Shown here piece after piece: positions 51,211-60,250 of a stretch of DNA of 64,000 nucleotides. Under the pieces are notes generated by a model, which did not search any database, was not told the DNA's origin, and was given only the letters and a program-made list of their open reading frames with translations. The stretch lies in the NCBI GenBank assembly GCA_963737075.1, contig CAVTRI010000001.1, positions 992,001 to 1,056,000 on the forward strand, written 5' to 3'. Both the position numbers and the translations under genes were made by a program. This stretch comes from CAVTRI01 sp963737075 (GTDB lineage: Bacteria; Actinomycetota; Acidimicrobiia; Acidimicrobiales; Palsa-688). Every line of letters starts with the position of its first letter. Position 1 is the stretch's first letter.

Positions 51211-51265
51211 CAGGCGAGTGGCTCGCCTGTGTCCTCCCGTGCCAACCGAGGTTTTTCGCGGGAGG
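51211..51265 (+). promoter_or_regulatory. Two hairpins in the rpsA leader
   Basis: CAGGCGAG-TGG-CTCGCCTG (51211-51229) and CCTCCCG...CGGGAGG (51233-51239 with 51259-51265). The second contains GGGAGG, so it could hide a ribosome-binding-like sequence; the actual site AAAGAAGG lies outside it. The first may terminate the methyltransferase transcript. Confidence 0.45.
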
Positions 51266-51291
51266 TTGTCCGGAAAGAAGGCACACGATCC

Positions 51292-52626
51292 ATGTCCGAC
51301 CCCACGACGCTCGCCGGCGACCAACCAGCCACTCCCATGGGCACCTTTGACGACGAAGGCGAGTACACGCCGCGCCAAGTGACCGAGGACGACCTCGGGT
51401 CCACTCCCCTCGAGGAGGCCATCGCCGGGACGATCGTGGATTTCGACGATGGCGACATCGTGTCCGGGACGGTCGTGAAGGTCGACAAGGACGAAGTGCT
51501 GCTGGACATCGGCTTCAAGTCCGAAGGTGTGATACCTGCCCGGGAGCTGTCGATTCGCCATGACGTCGACCCGAGCGAGATCGTGTCGCTCGGGGAGCGC
51601 ATCGAGGCCCTGGTTCTCCAGAAGGAGGACAAGGAAGGCCGGCTCATTCTCTCCAAGAAGCGCGCCCAGTACGAGCGGGCGTGGGGGACCATCGAGCAGG
51701 TGAAAGAAAGGGACGGCGTCGTCTCGGGTCCCGTCATCGAGGTCGTAAAAGGCGGCTTGATCCTCGATATCGGGCTCCGCGGCTTCCTACCGGCATCGCT
51801 GGTCGAGCTGCGCCGGGTGCGGGACCTGCAGCCCTATGTGGGCCGCTCGCTGGAGGCCAAGATCATCGAGCTTGACAAAAACCGCAACAACGTGGTGCTG
51901 TCACGGCGGGCGTGGCTGGAGGAAACCCAGAAGGAGCAGCGGGACGAGTTCCTGACCAATCTCAAGCCTGGCGAGGTTCGCCATGGCGTGGTGTCGTCGG
52001 TGGTCAACTTCGGGGCGTTCGTGGATCTCGGCGGCATGGACGGGCTGATCCACGTGTCGGAGCTGTCGTGGAAGCACGTCGATCATCCGTCCTCGGTCGT
52101 CCAGGTGGGCGACGAGGTGGACGTGCGGGTCCTCGACGTGGACATGGACCGCGAACGCATCAGCCTGTCACTCAAGGCGACACAGGTGGACCCGTGGCAG
52201 GAGTTCGCCGACGCCCACCGGGTGGGAGAGCTCGTGTACGGGCGGGTCACAAAGCTGGTGCCGTTCGGGGCTTTCGTCCAGGTGGGTGATGGCATCGAGG
52301 GCCTGGTGCACATCTCGGAGATGGCCGTCCACCACGTCGACCTGCCCGAACAGGTGGTCAGCCCCGGCGAGGAGCTGTGGGTGAAGATCATCGACATCGA
52401 CCTGCAGCGGCGGCGGATCAGCCTGTCGATCAAGCAAGCCGCCGAGGGCGGGGAGGTGGCGGCCGAATACCGGGAGGCGTTCGGGGAGCACGCCTACGAC
52501 GAGCAAGGCAACTACATCGGCCCGTCGCTTGGGGACTTCGAGCCGGAATCGGAGGCGCAGGCGGCGTGGGCCGATTACCTCGAGGAGACCGCCGGCCAGG
52601 CGCGTTCGGATAGCGAAAGCCAGTAG
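51292..52626 (+). CDS. rpsA: Ribosomal protein S1 RpsA
   Basis: 444 residues with four S1 RNA-binding repeats at about residues 55-125, 140-210, 225-295 and 310-380 (for example GTVVKVDKDEVLLDIGFKSE and GVVSSVVNFGAFVDLGG). The actinobacterial form is shorter than the six-repeat E. coli protein. The acidic C-terminus ends in EETAGQARSDSESQ. ATG 51292 follows AAAGAAGG. It helps mRNA bind the 30S subunit. The expected downstream neighbour coaE is not found here; an Rhs locus follows instead. Confidence 0.96.
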   Translation: MSDPTTLAGDQPATPMGTFDDEGEYTPRQVTEDDLGSTPLEEAIAGTIVDFDDGDIVSGTVVKVDKDEVLLDIGFKSEGVIPARELSIRHDVDPSEIVSLGERIEALVLQKEDKEGRLILSKKRAQYERAWGTIEQVKERDGVVSGPVIEVVKGGLILDIGLRGFLPASLVELRRVRDLQPYVGRSLEAKIIELDKNRNNVVLSRRAWLEETQKEQRDEFLTNLKPGEVRHGVVSSVVNFGAFVDLGGMDGLIHVSELSWKHVDHPSSVVQVGDEVDVRVLDVDMDRERISLSLKATQVDPWQEFADAHRVGELVYGRVTKLVPFGAFVQVGDGIEGLVHISEMAVHHVDLPEQVVSPGEELWVKIIDIDLQRRRISLSIKQAAEGGEVAAEYREAFGEHAYDEQGNYIGPSLGDFEPESEAQAAWADYLEETAGQARSDSESQ

Positions 52627-52627
52627 C

Positions 52628-52759
52628 TCACCCGGGCGCCAGGTAGACGTTCACCCGGTCCAGAAGGCCGGTTGGAACGAAGCCGAGCCCGAACCACGAC
52701 ACGTTCACTCGGGCGGCCGCCGCGGCCGCGAGGTCGTTCGAGCGCGTCATCCCACCCAT
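52628..52759 (-). CDS. Short ORF of unknown function, 43 residues
   Basis: Minus-strand frame from ATG 52759 (an in-frame TAG directly precedes it) or ATG 52750, ending two bases after the rpsA stop. The product ends WFGLGFVPTGLLDRVNVYLAPG. It could be a small gene or the C-terminal remnant of a longer one. The 128 bases between it and the next minus-strand gene show no other clear frame. Confidence 0.3.
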   Translation of the reverse strand: MGGMTRSNDLAAAAAARVNVSWFGLGFVPTGLLDRVNVYLAPG

Positions 52760-52887
52760 CTATGCCGGCACCAAAAGCACGGGCGAGCCGCCACCGCTCA
52801 GGCTGACTGGCAGGCGGCGCCGCGTGCACTCCCAGCCGCCAGCCGTTGTCTGACCGTCCGGCGGCGAGGATCATTCCGGCCGAGGCC

Positions 52888-53449
52888 CTACTGGCGATCG
52901 TGATCGCGGGCAAACGGCGCCTCTTCGAACGCCTCCTCGAAACCAACTCTGCGAGCGGGGACGCCGTGGGCTCGAAGCCATCGCAACACGGGTTGGCCCA
53001 GGTCGGGGTGGAGATCCCACGATCCGACCCTCTTGCCGGACGCGTCGAAGAAGTCCAGCTTCGACAAGGTGGGACCTCGGTCCCGTGCCCGAGCCGACGT
53101 ACCGCCACGCCGCGGATGCCGTCTTCGAGCGCGGCACCCAGTGGTCGACCCCGCCGTCCCGCAAATGGAAGTCTTTCGGGGTGAGCTCGATCTCGGGGAG
53201 CGACGAGCGGGCCCGGGCCATCTGCTGGAACCCGCCGCGGATCAGGATCACTTCGAGGGCGGCGAACGCGATCATCATGACGACGGCCGCCACCACCCAT
53301 CCGATCGACGGGCCGGAGGCCAGCAGTCCGATCGGAATGGCCATGAGGAGCACGGCGAAGATGCCGAAGACGATCGGCGTGCTGTTGGCCAGGAAGAGCT
53401 GGCGCGAGCTGACCACCAGCCGATCGGTGGCCTCGCCGGCGTCGGTCAC
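52888..53449 (-). pseudogene. Two-helix membrane protein next to the Rhs gene, with an apparent frameshift (possible immunity protein)
   Basis: GTG 53449 overlaps the last codons of the Rhs gene. About 125 residues follow in one frame: RLVVSSRQLFLANSTPIVFG, two hydrophobic helices (IFAVLLMAIPIGLLA and GWVVAAVVMMIAFAALEVIL), then a beta-rich segment (LTPKDFHLRDGG, KTASAAWRYV). After one extra base near 53070-53085 the sequence continues LSKLDFFDASGKRVGSWDL and ends EEAPFARDHDRQ with TAG at 52888-52890. The layout resembles bacterial PH-like membrane proteins. An immunity role is inferred only from position after an Rhs gene. Confidence 0.55.
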
Positions 53450-55755
53450 GGGAAGACTGGCGGGGGACCGGGGTTGGCAAGCGCGGGATAGAGGACGGAT
53501 GGTGTCGCCGGGCTTGAGACAGCCGCGTCCGCACCGCCTGGATCCGGGAAGGCGGCCGCGTTGATGCCGATGCTCGCAGTGGAGCCGCCCCCGCCGAACC
53601 AAGCGTCACTCCGCAGGTTTTTCGCCAGATTGGCCTTCGACTGATCCTTCGCCAGCGTGACGGCCGCAGCCACCCGTTTAGTATAAAAGTTGGCGGCCCG
53701 GCTGCCGCTCTCGGCGACGGCGACCTGTTTGGGGCTCAGGTCGGTGACGTCCTTCCACTGCACGTCCTGGTTGACGTGCGGTGGCAGGCCGCCCACCGTG
53801 CCGCCCCCAGCGGCGACCAGCTCCGTCTGCCACGTGATCCGCCCGCCGTTGGCCTCGGTGTCGAGGGCCGTGGCGCCGGCGTTGGTGCCGGCCCCGTAGA
53901 TCATGCTCATGCCGCGCTCGATCAGCGTGCTGCCGAACTTGAGCCCGCGATCTTCCCCAGCATGGGCACGTTGGCGCTGACGGCGCTGTCGCTGAAAAGG
54001 AACCCGCCGGCGGCGCCGATAAGCCGCCGACGCCGGCGTCCATGACGACCTGCTGGGGGTCGAGGCTGAACGGTTTCCCGTACGCGAAGTGTTGCACGGC
54101 CGCGGTGACGACGGGCCGAGCGCGCCGGAGCCGGCGCCGATAATGGCAGGAATCAACAGGGGGCTGGCCAGGCCTCCGGTGGCGATCACGAGCGCCGCCG
54201 CGTCGGCCAGCGCCACCGCGCCGACGACGATTTCCCAGTGACCCTTCTTCCAAGCTTGCATCTGCTGGTTGGCCTCGTCGGCCGTGATCGGTTTCAGCCC
54301 CAGCGGGTCCACGTACTGCAAGGGGTCGTTGGCCGCGTACAGGTACGGGTTGGTGGCTGAGCCGGGGCCGCCCGCGATGCCAGCCACGGGATCCCGGGTG
54401 AGGAACGCGTGAGTGGCGGGGTCGTACACGCGGGCGCGAAGCCAGACCAGCCCGTCAACCTCGACCTCCTAGGAAGCCGAGCTCGGCGCCGCCCGCCCCT
54501 GCTGGTTCGGGGCGGGCGCCCCATGTCGACCGGGTCCCGACGCTGCCGCGCCAGTCGGCGGACAGCCATCGCACCCCGGCCCCGTCGACCTCGGCGAGGG
54601 GCACGCCTGGCAGCATCACCACGTCCCTTCCACCGATCGTGTCGGGTACCGGCCCGAGCACGCCGCCGAGCTCCCAGCGCAGGTCCTGCTGGCCGACCCG
54701 CACCGGGCGGCCCAACGGATCGTGCCGCAGGTCGACTCGCCGCCGCTCGCCGCCCTCGGCGCGTTCGATGGCAACCAACCGGTCCACGCTGTCCCACTCG
54801 TAACGGACCGTGCCGTCGGGGCCCTCCTCGGCTACCCGCCGGCCCATCGGGTCGTACGCGAACCGGGTAGTTCCGGCCGGCCCGTCGATGGCGAGGAGCT
54901 GGTCGGCGGCGTCGTAGTGGAGCCGCCGGGTGCCCGCCGGCCCCGTCTCGGTCATCAGGCGGCCGCAGGCGTCGTACTCCCACGTCCATGAGCCATCGGG
55001 ACCGCTGGCGCCGACCAGCTGGCCGGCAGCGTCGTAGGCGTAGTGCCTCGTTCCGCCGTCACCGGTTGCCTGCACAACCCGTCCCAGAGCGTCGCGTTGA
55101 AGCACTACCTCCCGTGTCTGGTCGCCGATGTCCTCTCGGTACGCGACGACCCGGCCGGCCACGTCGCGCGCCCGAGACGCGGGCCAGCCCGTCGGCCCGC
55201 ACGGCGGTCACCCGACCGGCGGCCCAGCTCGACCAGCCCATGCCCTGGGGCCATGCACGCGGGAGCGGGAGTCATATGTCCGGGGCCAGGCCAGCACCGA
55301 CAATGCGGGCGGCATGGCGAGGTCCTCCTCGGTGTGCCAGAACGCGCCGGCTGCCGTGCTGACCGGATCGTCACTCCACCCCGAATACATCGTGGCCGGG
55401 TGGTAGACGGGCTCGTCGACGGTCATCGCCGGCGGCGCCGTCGCCGAAATGCCCTGCTTGGCAAGGCTGGCGGCGATGGCAGCGTCAGGAAGCGTGCTCG
55501 AGTCGGCGTCGATGAAGGCTTGGCGGACGCCGGCGATCCATCGCTCGTCAGTGGCGTTGTCCTGGTGGTATTTCTGCGCCTGGCTCAGAGCGTTGCCGAG
55601 TCCGGCCGGCCGAAACCGCGGGTCGCAGGGGGCGTCCAAGAACGCTTGCACGGGCCCGTTCGCAGGGCGATCCCGTCCGCAAGCTCCTGGTTGGCCTGGC
55701 CGCCCTGGGTGACAAATGTCTCCAGATGGTCCGGCGACGCCGAACTGTTGGCCAC
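53446..55755 (-). pseudogene. Rhs/YD-repeat polymorphic-toxin-like gene with about seven apparent single-base indels
   Basis: GTG 55755 has a strong GGGAGG site and opens ANSSASPDHLETFVTQGGQ, a helical WXG-like N-terminus. Then follow, in changing frames, DPVSTAAGAFWHTEEDLAMP (DUF6531-type entry), YD repeats (YAYDAAGQLVGASGPDG, RLHYDAADQL, RFAYDPMGRRV), the Rhs core end (RVYDPATHAFLTRDP, NPYLYAANDPLQYVDPLGL) and a variable glycine-rich tail of about 250 residues ending NPGPPPVFP. Frames change near 55655, 55247, 55170, 54468, 54118, 54025 and 53947. The tail has no recognised nuclease motif. Decay or assembly errors are both possible. Confidence 0.75.
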
Positions 55756-55885
55756 AGCAACCTCCCTGTCCGCCTCCGGCCCTCGTTGCGCTCCTTGGTC
55801 CCGCACAGGATACGAGGGCCACCAAACTCCGGTTATGGGGAGCTCTCCCCAGTGCCCGACAGGGTCTATTCCGCCCCGTCGCTGG

Positions 55886-55891
55886 CATACT
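55886..55891 (+). promoter_or_regulatory. Leaderless-type -10 box of the WXG100-like gene
   Basis: CATACT, six bases, then ATG 55898. The divergent Rhs gene starts 142 bases away. Confidence 0.4.
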
Positions 55892-55897
55892 GGCCAC

Positions 55898-56378
55898 ATG
55901 GCCTATGCGGCGCAGCGGGTCAACTTCCCGTTCGGCCTGGCGCTGCCGGCGGCGGCAGCGTTGTGGCGCTTGGCGACGACGATCGCCGACCACGTGAATC
56001 CCGCTCGCCAGAAGGCGGCGCTCACAGCCGAGCAGTTGTTCGAGGGCAACTACGCCAACCAGTTCGTGCAGCGGATGCACACGTCCGGTTACAACGCACA
56101 GGTCGCGGCGTACGACCTGCAACAGGCCGCCCAGGACATTACCAACGCGTGGGCGGACGCCCAGCACCAGCAACAGATGTACTTGTACTACGCCATGGTC
56201 CAGCAGAAGCGAGACAGCCAGAGCTTGTGGAGCCATGTGACGAACTGGTTGGGCGGCGACAGCACCAACTACGGCTCACCACCTGGCCGGCCCGCGGTGC
56301 CCGGCCCTCCGTCGTTCACGCCTACCCAGGTGCCATTTGGCCGCGGTGCCGGGAGAGACGCCGCCGCCGGTCGATTGA
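55898..56378 (+). CDS. Helical WXG100-like protein, divergent from the Rhs gene
   Basis: About 160 residues, mostly two long helices (for example ANQFVQRMHTSGYNAQVAAY and QDITNAWADAQHQQQMYLYY) and a Pro-rich tail. The size and helical hairpin resemble ESX/type VII secretion substrates, although no clear WXG turn is visible. The frame as written stays open to 56821, but that part is antisense to an intact hydrolase gene. One extra base near 56350 would give the natural end VPGETPPPVD at the TGA 56376-56378. It shares a 142-bp promoter region with the Rhs gene. Confidence 0.55.
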
Positions 56379-56413
56379 GCGCCTTCGGCCCCGCCTGCCC
56401 GGGGTCGTTGGTT

Positions 56414-57178
56414 TTACAGCGCCCGAAGGAAACGCGTCACCTCGGCCAGCGTCGCGTCCGGCGCCTCCTGGTGCGGTGCGTGCCCTATCCCCGGCAGCAG
56501 CACCGTGCTTACTGGCCCTGCGACGCCGCGGGTGATGGCGTCGAGCTGGGCGGGCGTGCCGTAGGCGTCGGCGTCGCCCTGGATGGCGAGCACCGGGCAC
56601 GTGATCGCCGACAAACGGTCGCAAATGTTCCAAGCCTGGAAGTGGGGGGAGAGCCAGACGTCGTTCCACCCCCAGAACGCGGCGTCGACGTCTGCGTGAT
56701 GACGGGCCAGCCGGTCCCGGAGGTCGCCGTCGACGAATGCGGTCCGCGCGGCCCGGATCCCTGCGACCGACTCTGGCTCGACGAACACGTGCGGAGCCAG
56801 CAGCGCCAGCCCGGCGACTGAAGCGCCGTGCGACGGGTGCCCGGCGAACAAGAGCGCGATCGACGCCCCGTCACTGTGGCCGATCAGCACCGTGCGCCCG
56901 ACGCCGAGCCGGGCGAGCAGATCCGGGAGCACGACATCGGCCTCGTGGTGCATGTACCTCATCGGTCGGGGGAGCTCGGCCGGGCCGCTGAACCCGTAGC
57001 CGTGGCGGGAGAAGACGACGGTTGCCGGGTCACCCACTGCAGACCGCACCTCGCACGGAAAGGACCGCCACAGGCCCAAGGAGCCGAGGCCTTCGTGCAG
57101 GAACACCAAGGTCGGATCGGGGCCGGATTCGACGCGGATCTCGAGCGGGCCCCCGGCGACGTCCAGGACCGGTTTCAC
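56414..57178 (-). CDS. Alpha/beta hydrolase
   Basis: 254 residues with the hydrolase fold: oxyanion region VFLHEGLGSLGLW, nucleophile elbow IGHSDGAS, acid in IQGDADAYG and histidine in PGIGHAPHQE. Its ATG overlaps the end of the benzoate-CoA ligase gene by four bases, making it the last gene of the benzoate operon. A role on a ring-cleavage product or thioester is plausible but unproven. Confidence 0.9.
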   Translation of the reverse strand: MKPVLDVAGGPLEIRVESGPDPTLVFLHEGLGSLGLWRSFPCEVRSAVGDPATVVFSRHGYGFSGPAELPRPMRYMHHEADVVLPDLLARLGVGRTVLIGHSDGASIALLFAGHPSHGASVAGLALLAPHVFVEPESVAGIRAARTAFVDGDLRDRLARHHADVDAAFWGWNDVWLSPHFQAWNICDRLSAITCPVLAIQGDADAYGTPAQLDAITRGVAGPVSTVLLPGIGHAPHQEAPDATLAEVTRFLRAL

Positions 57179-58737
57179 AGAGGAGAGGTGCCGGCAGGCA
57201 CCGAGGGCGATGCCGCTGGGCCGGGAGCGGCCGCCAGGCGTTCCCGTAGCGCGTACCGCTGCACTTTGCCGGTAGCCGTCTTGGGCAGGTCGTCGACGGC
57301 GATCACCCGCCGGGGCCGCTTGTACGCAGCCATACGGGCCCGGCAGTGGGCGTCGATCGCGTCCGGGACGATCGCATGTCCGGATCGGGGAACGCAGAAC
57401 GCCACCGTCATCTCCAAACCATCGTCGTCACGTGCACCGACGACGGCCGCCTCCAGCACGTCGGCGTGCTCGACCAGCACCGCCTCCACCTCCGCTGGCG
57501 ACACCCAGATTCCCCCTGCCTTGATCATGTCGTTGTTGCGACCGAGAAAGGTCCAGTAGTCGTCGTCGGACCGGGTGTACACGTCGCCGGTCGCCAGCCA
57601 CTCGCCCCGAAACGCCGCCCGGGTGGCAGCGTCCCGGCACCAGTAGCCGGTCGCCAGCGACGGGCCGCGCACTTCGAGGTAGCCGGGCACTCCGGCCGCG
57701 GTCACCTCCCGCTCGCTGTCGTCCACGAGGCGCACGTCGTAGCCAGGGACCGGCTGGCCGCTGGTACCGGGGCGCTCCGACCCGGCCCGGTTGGACACGA
57801 AGATGTGGAGCGCCTCCGTGGTGCCGATGCCGTCGAGCACCGGATGCCCGTACGCGGCGCTGAAACGCTGCTGCAGGCCCGCTGGAAGCGCCTCGCCGGC
57901 GGTGACCGTGGCCCGCACGGACGCGAACGTCTCGCGCGGTGGGGCGACGTCGAGCAGCCCGGCGATGAACCCCGGACTGGCGAAAAACAACGTCGGTAAC
58001 TCTCTTGTCACCACGTCCGCCACCGCTGGCGGTGTGGGCCGGTCCGGGTTGAGCACCGCGGATGCGCCAACCGACAACGGGAAGGTCAGCGAGTTGCCCA
58101 GCCCGAACGCAAAAAAGAGCTTGGCCACCGAAAGGCATCTGTCCTCGGGCGTGATCCCGAGAATGGCACGGGCATACGTTTCGGCCGTGGCCCGCAGACT
58201 GGCGTGGCGGTGCATGACCCCTTTCGGGGTGCCGGTCGTGCCCGAGCTGTAGAGCCAGAACGCCGGAGAGTCCTGTCGGGTGGCGGCCGCCGGCGCTTCG
58301 CTCCGATCGTCGAAGTCTTCCCACCCGTGGGCGCCGGCAGGGGCGTCGTCGGTCACGACGCAGTGGCGAAGATCGCACGCGGCTTGCGTGATGGTGGGCA
58401 AGTGGTCTGCGTAGCGACCGGATGCGACGAGAGCGCCGGCTTCTGCGTCGGCGACGATGGCGGCCAGTTCCGTCGCCGTGAGCATTGTTGACAGCGGGAC
58501 CGGGACCACGCCGGAGCGCAGGCACCCCAGAAACCAAGCCGGGAAGGGAAGATCGTCGTCGAGGACCAACGCCACCCGTTCGCCTCGGCGGACGTCGAGC
58601 GCCCGCAGGGCGTGCTGCGCCCGCCACACCTCCTCCAGGAGCCCGGCGTAGGTGATCTGGCGGCGAGGGGTGACGAAGGCGACCCGATCCGAGACGTGCC
58701 GGTCGACAAGCCACGCGGCGGCGTTGTGCAGGCTCAT
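57175..58737 (-). CDS. Benzoate-CoA ligase family protein
   Basis: 520-residue adenylate-forming ligase. It has P-loop YSSGTTGTPKGVMH, motif FFAFGLGNSLTFPL typical of benzoate-CoA ligases, GRNNDMIKAGGIWVSP hinge and the catalytic lysine in PKTATGKVQRY. It activates benzoate (or a substituted benzoate) to the CoA thioester for BoxB. ATG 58737 (MSLHNAAAW) is chosen over 58776. It lies 93 bases after boxB; that gap has a GC-rich GGGGC-TTC-GCCCC hairpin. Confidence 0.9.
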   Translation of the reverse strand: MSLHNAAAWLVDRHVSDRVAFVTPRRQITYAGLLEEVWRAQHALRALDVRRGERVALVLDDDLPFPAWFLGCLRSGVVPVPLSTMLTATELAAIVADAEAGALVASGRYADHLPTITQAACDLRHCVVTDDAPAGAHGWEDFDDRSEAPAAATRQDSPAFWLYSSGTTGTPKGVMHRHASLRATAETYARAILGITPEDRCLSVAKLFFAFGLGNSLTFPLSVGASAVLNPDRPTPPAVADVVTRELPTLFFASPGFIAGLLDVAPPRETFASVRATVTAGEALPAGLQQRFSAAYGHPVLDGIGTTEALHIFVSNRAGSERPGTSGQPVPGYDVRLVDDSEREVTAAGVPGYLEVRGPSLATGYWCRDAATRAAFRGEWLATGDVYTRSDDDYWTFLGRNNDMIKAGGIWVSPAEVEAVLVEHADVLEAAVVGARDDDGLEMTVAFCVPRSGHAIVPDAIDAHCRARMAAYKRPRRVIAVDDLPKTATGKVQRYALRERLAAAPGPAASPSVPAGTSPL

Positions 58738-58830
58738 GTCACAGTGCCTCCGGCGGGGCTTCGCCCCGGCCGCCACCGGTCCTCCGCCGGCGAGCTGCGA
58801 GGTCGCGCCGGCGGCCTCCGAAGCTGCGCC

Positions 58831-60240
58831 TCACAGCCGCACGTATTGGTAGTCGAGCGGTTTCTGGTGGATGCCGGTCCCGGGCGGCGCTACCCATCCC
58901 GCCATCTTGGCGGGGTCGGTTACCCCTTGCATGAGCGATTGCACGTGGGCCCGGTCGGCGTCGGTGGGGAGCCATTCGGCCACCCCGGCTGCCCATTCGT
59001 CCCCGGTGAGCAGCCGGCCGTCGGGGCTGATTCGCCGGCCGGAAAAGGTGCCGACGGCCCGGTTGAAGCCCACGTGGGGGAGTCGCAAACAGGCGTCGAC
59101 CGACGCCAGCGTGCGGTTCCAGCGGTCCACGCCTTTCTGGCAGTCTTCGACGTAATCGGCCCGAAGCCCCTCGTTGAGCGCCGACAACGCGGGCACCTGG
59201 CGCTGGCCGATGCCGTCGGGGAAGAGCGTGGGCACGACTTCCACGGCGCCCTTCAGCTGGTGGTCGTCGTCTCGCTGTTCCTCTTGGAAGCGCCCTTTGA
59301 GCCCGGCCGCGAAGTAGTTGGCGGCGTTGGTGGACGTTTCCGAGCCGAACAGGTCCAGTGACACGCTGTAGTGGAAGTTGAGCCACCGTTGGAGCATGGC
59401 GACAGGTACGCCGCCGAAGGGGGCGATGTCGGCGGTGTCGTGTGCCTTCATCAGTTCGACCGTGCGCTGCACCACCCGGGCCAGGCCCGACGCCCCCACG
59501 AACATGTGATGGGCTTCCTCTTTGAGCATGAAGTCACAGGTGCGCGACAGCGGGTCGAAACCGCTTTCCCGCAACGATGCCAGCTGGAATTTGCCGTCGC
59601 GGTCGGTGAAGTAGGTGAAGAAGAAGAACGACAGCCAGTCGGGGGTGGCCTCGTTGAAGGCGCCCAGGATGCGAGGCCGGTCGGGGTCTCCAGAATGCCG
59701 TTCCAGCAGCTCGTCAGCCTCGTCGCGGCCGTCCCGGCCGAAGTAGCGGTGGAGGAGGTAGACCATGGCCCACAGGTGCCGGCCCTCTTCCACGTTGACC
59801 TGGAACAGATTTCGCAGGTCGTACACGCTGGGCGCGGTCAGGCACAACTCCCGCTGCTGCTCGACCGACGCCGGTTCGGTGTCGCCCTGCACGACCAGAA
59901 GGCGCCGCAGGTCGGCCCGGTACTCGCCGGGCACCTCCTGCCAGGCCGGCAGCCCACGGTGGTCCCCGAAGGCGATCCGCCGGTCGGGCTGGGGGTCGGC
60001 CAGGAAGATCCCCCACCGGTAGTCGGGCATTTTCACGAACCCGAAGTTTGCCCACCCTTCCTGGCCGACCGATACCGCCGTGCGCAGGTAGACGTCACGG
60101 TCCTGGAAGGCCACGGGGCCCAGATGCCTCCACCACTGCAAGAACCGGGGCTGCCACGCCTCCAGCGCTCGCTGCAGCCGCCGGTCACCACCCAGGTCGA
60201 CGTTGTTGGGGATGGCGGCGTCGATGTCGACGGAGGTCAC
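58831..60240 (-). CDS. boxB: Benzoyl-CoA 2,3-epoxidase subunit BoxB
   Basis: 469-residue di-iron oxygenase component that epoxidises benzoyl-CoA. Ligand motifs NVEEGRHLWAMVY and LKEEAHHMFVGASGL and the family regions FQVNVEEGRH and ETSTNAANYFAAGLKGR are present. GTG 60240 (TSVDIDAAIPNN) is chosen, ten bases after boxC; the open frame to 60555 overlaps boxC. Its reductase partner BoxA is not in the window. It belongs to the aerobic CoA-dependent benzoate pathway. Confidence 0.94.
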   Translation of the reverse strand: MTSVDIDAAIPNNVDLGGDRRLQRALEAWQPRFLQWWRHLGPVAFQDRDVYLRTAVSVGQEGWANFGFVKMPDYRWGIFLADPQPDRRIAFGDHRGLPAWQEVPGEYRADLRRLLVVQGDTEPASVEQQRELCLTAPSVYDLRNLFQVNVEEGRHLWAMVYLLHRYFGRDGRDEADELLERHSGDPDRPRILGAFNEATPDWLSFFFFTYFTDRDGKFQLASLRESGFDPLSRTCDFMLKEEAHHMFVGASGLARVVQRTVELMKAHDTADIAPFGGVPVAMLQRWLNFHYSVSLDLFGSETSTNAANYFAAGLKGRFQEEQRDDDHQLKGAVEVVPTLFPDGIGQRQVPALSALNEGLRADYVEDCQKGVDRWNRTLASVDACLRLPHVGFNRAVGTFSGRRISPDGRLLTGDEWAAGVAEWLPTDADRAHVQSLMQGVTDPAKMAGWVAPPGTGIHQKPLDYQYVRL

Positions 60241-60250
60241 AGCCGGCTCC

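Noticed and set aside
52627..52887. A coaE gene after rpsA
   Set aside because: Expected from synteny, but no dephospho-CoA kinase motif is present on either strand.
55043..56821. 592-residue plus-strand frame through the Rhs start and hydrolase region
   Set aside because: Its ends are antisense to the Rhs gene and to an intact hydrolase gene; only the middle part from 55898 looks like a protein.
57210..57240. A further copy of the GGGCC...GGCCC element in the benzoate-CoA ligase gene
   Set aside because: GGCCGGGA GCGGCC is similar but has a different loop, no second hairpin and no tandem copy.
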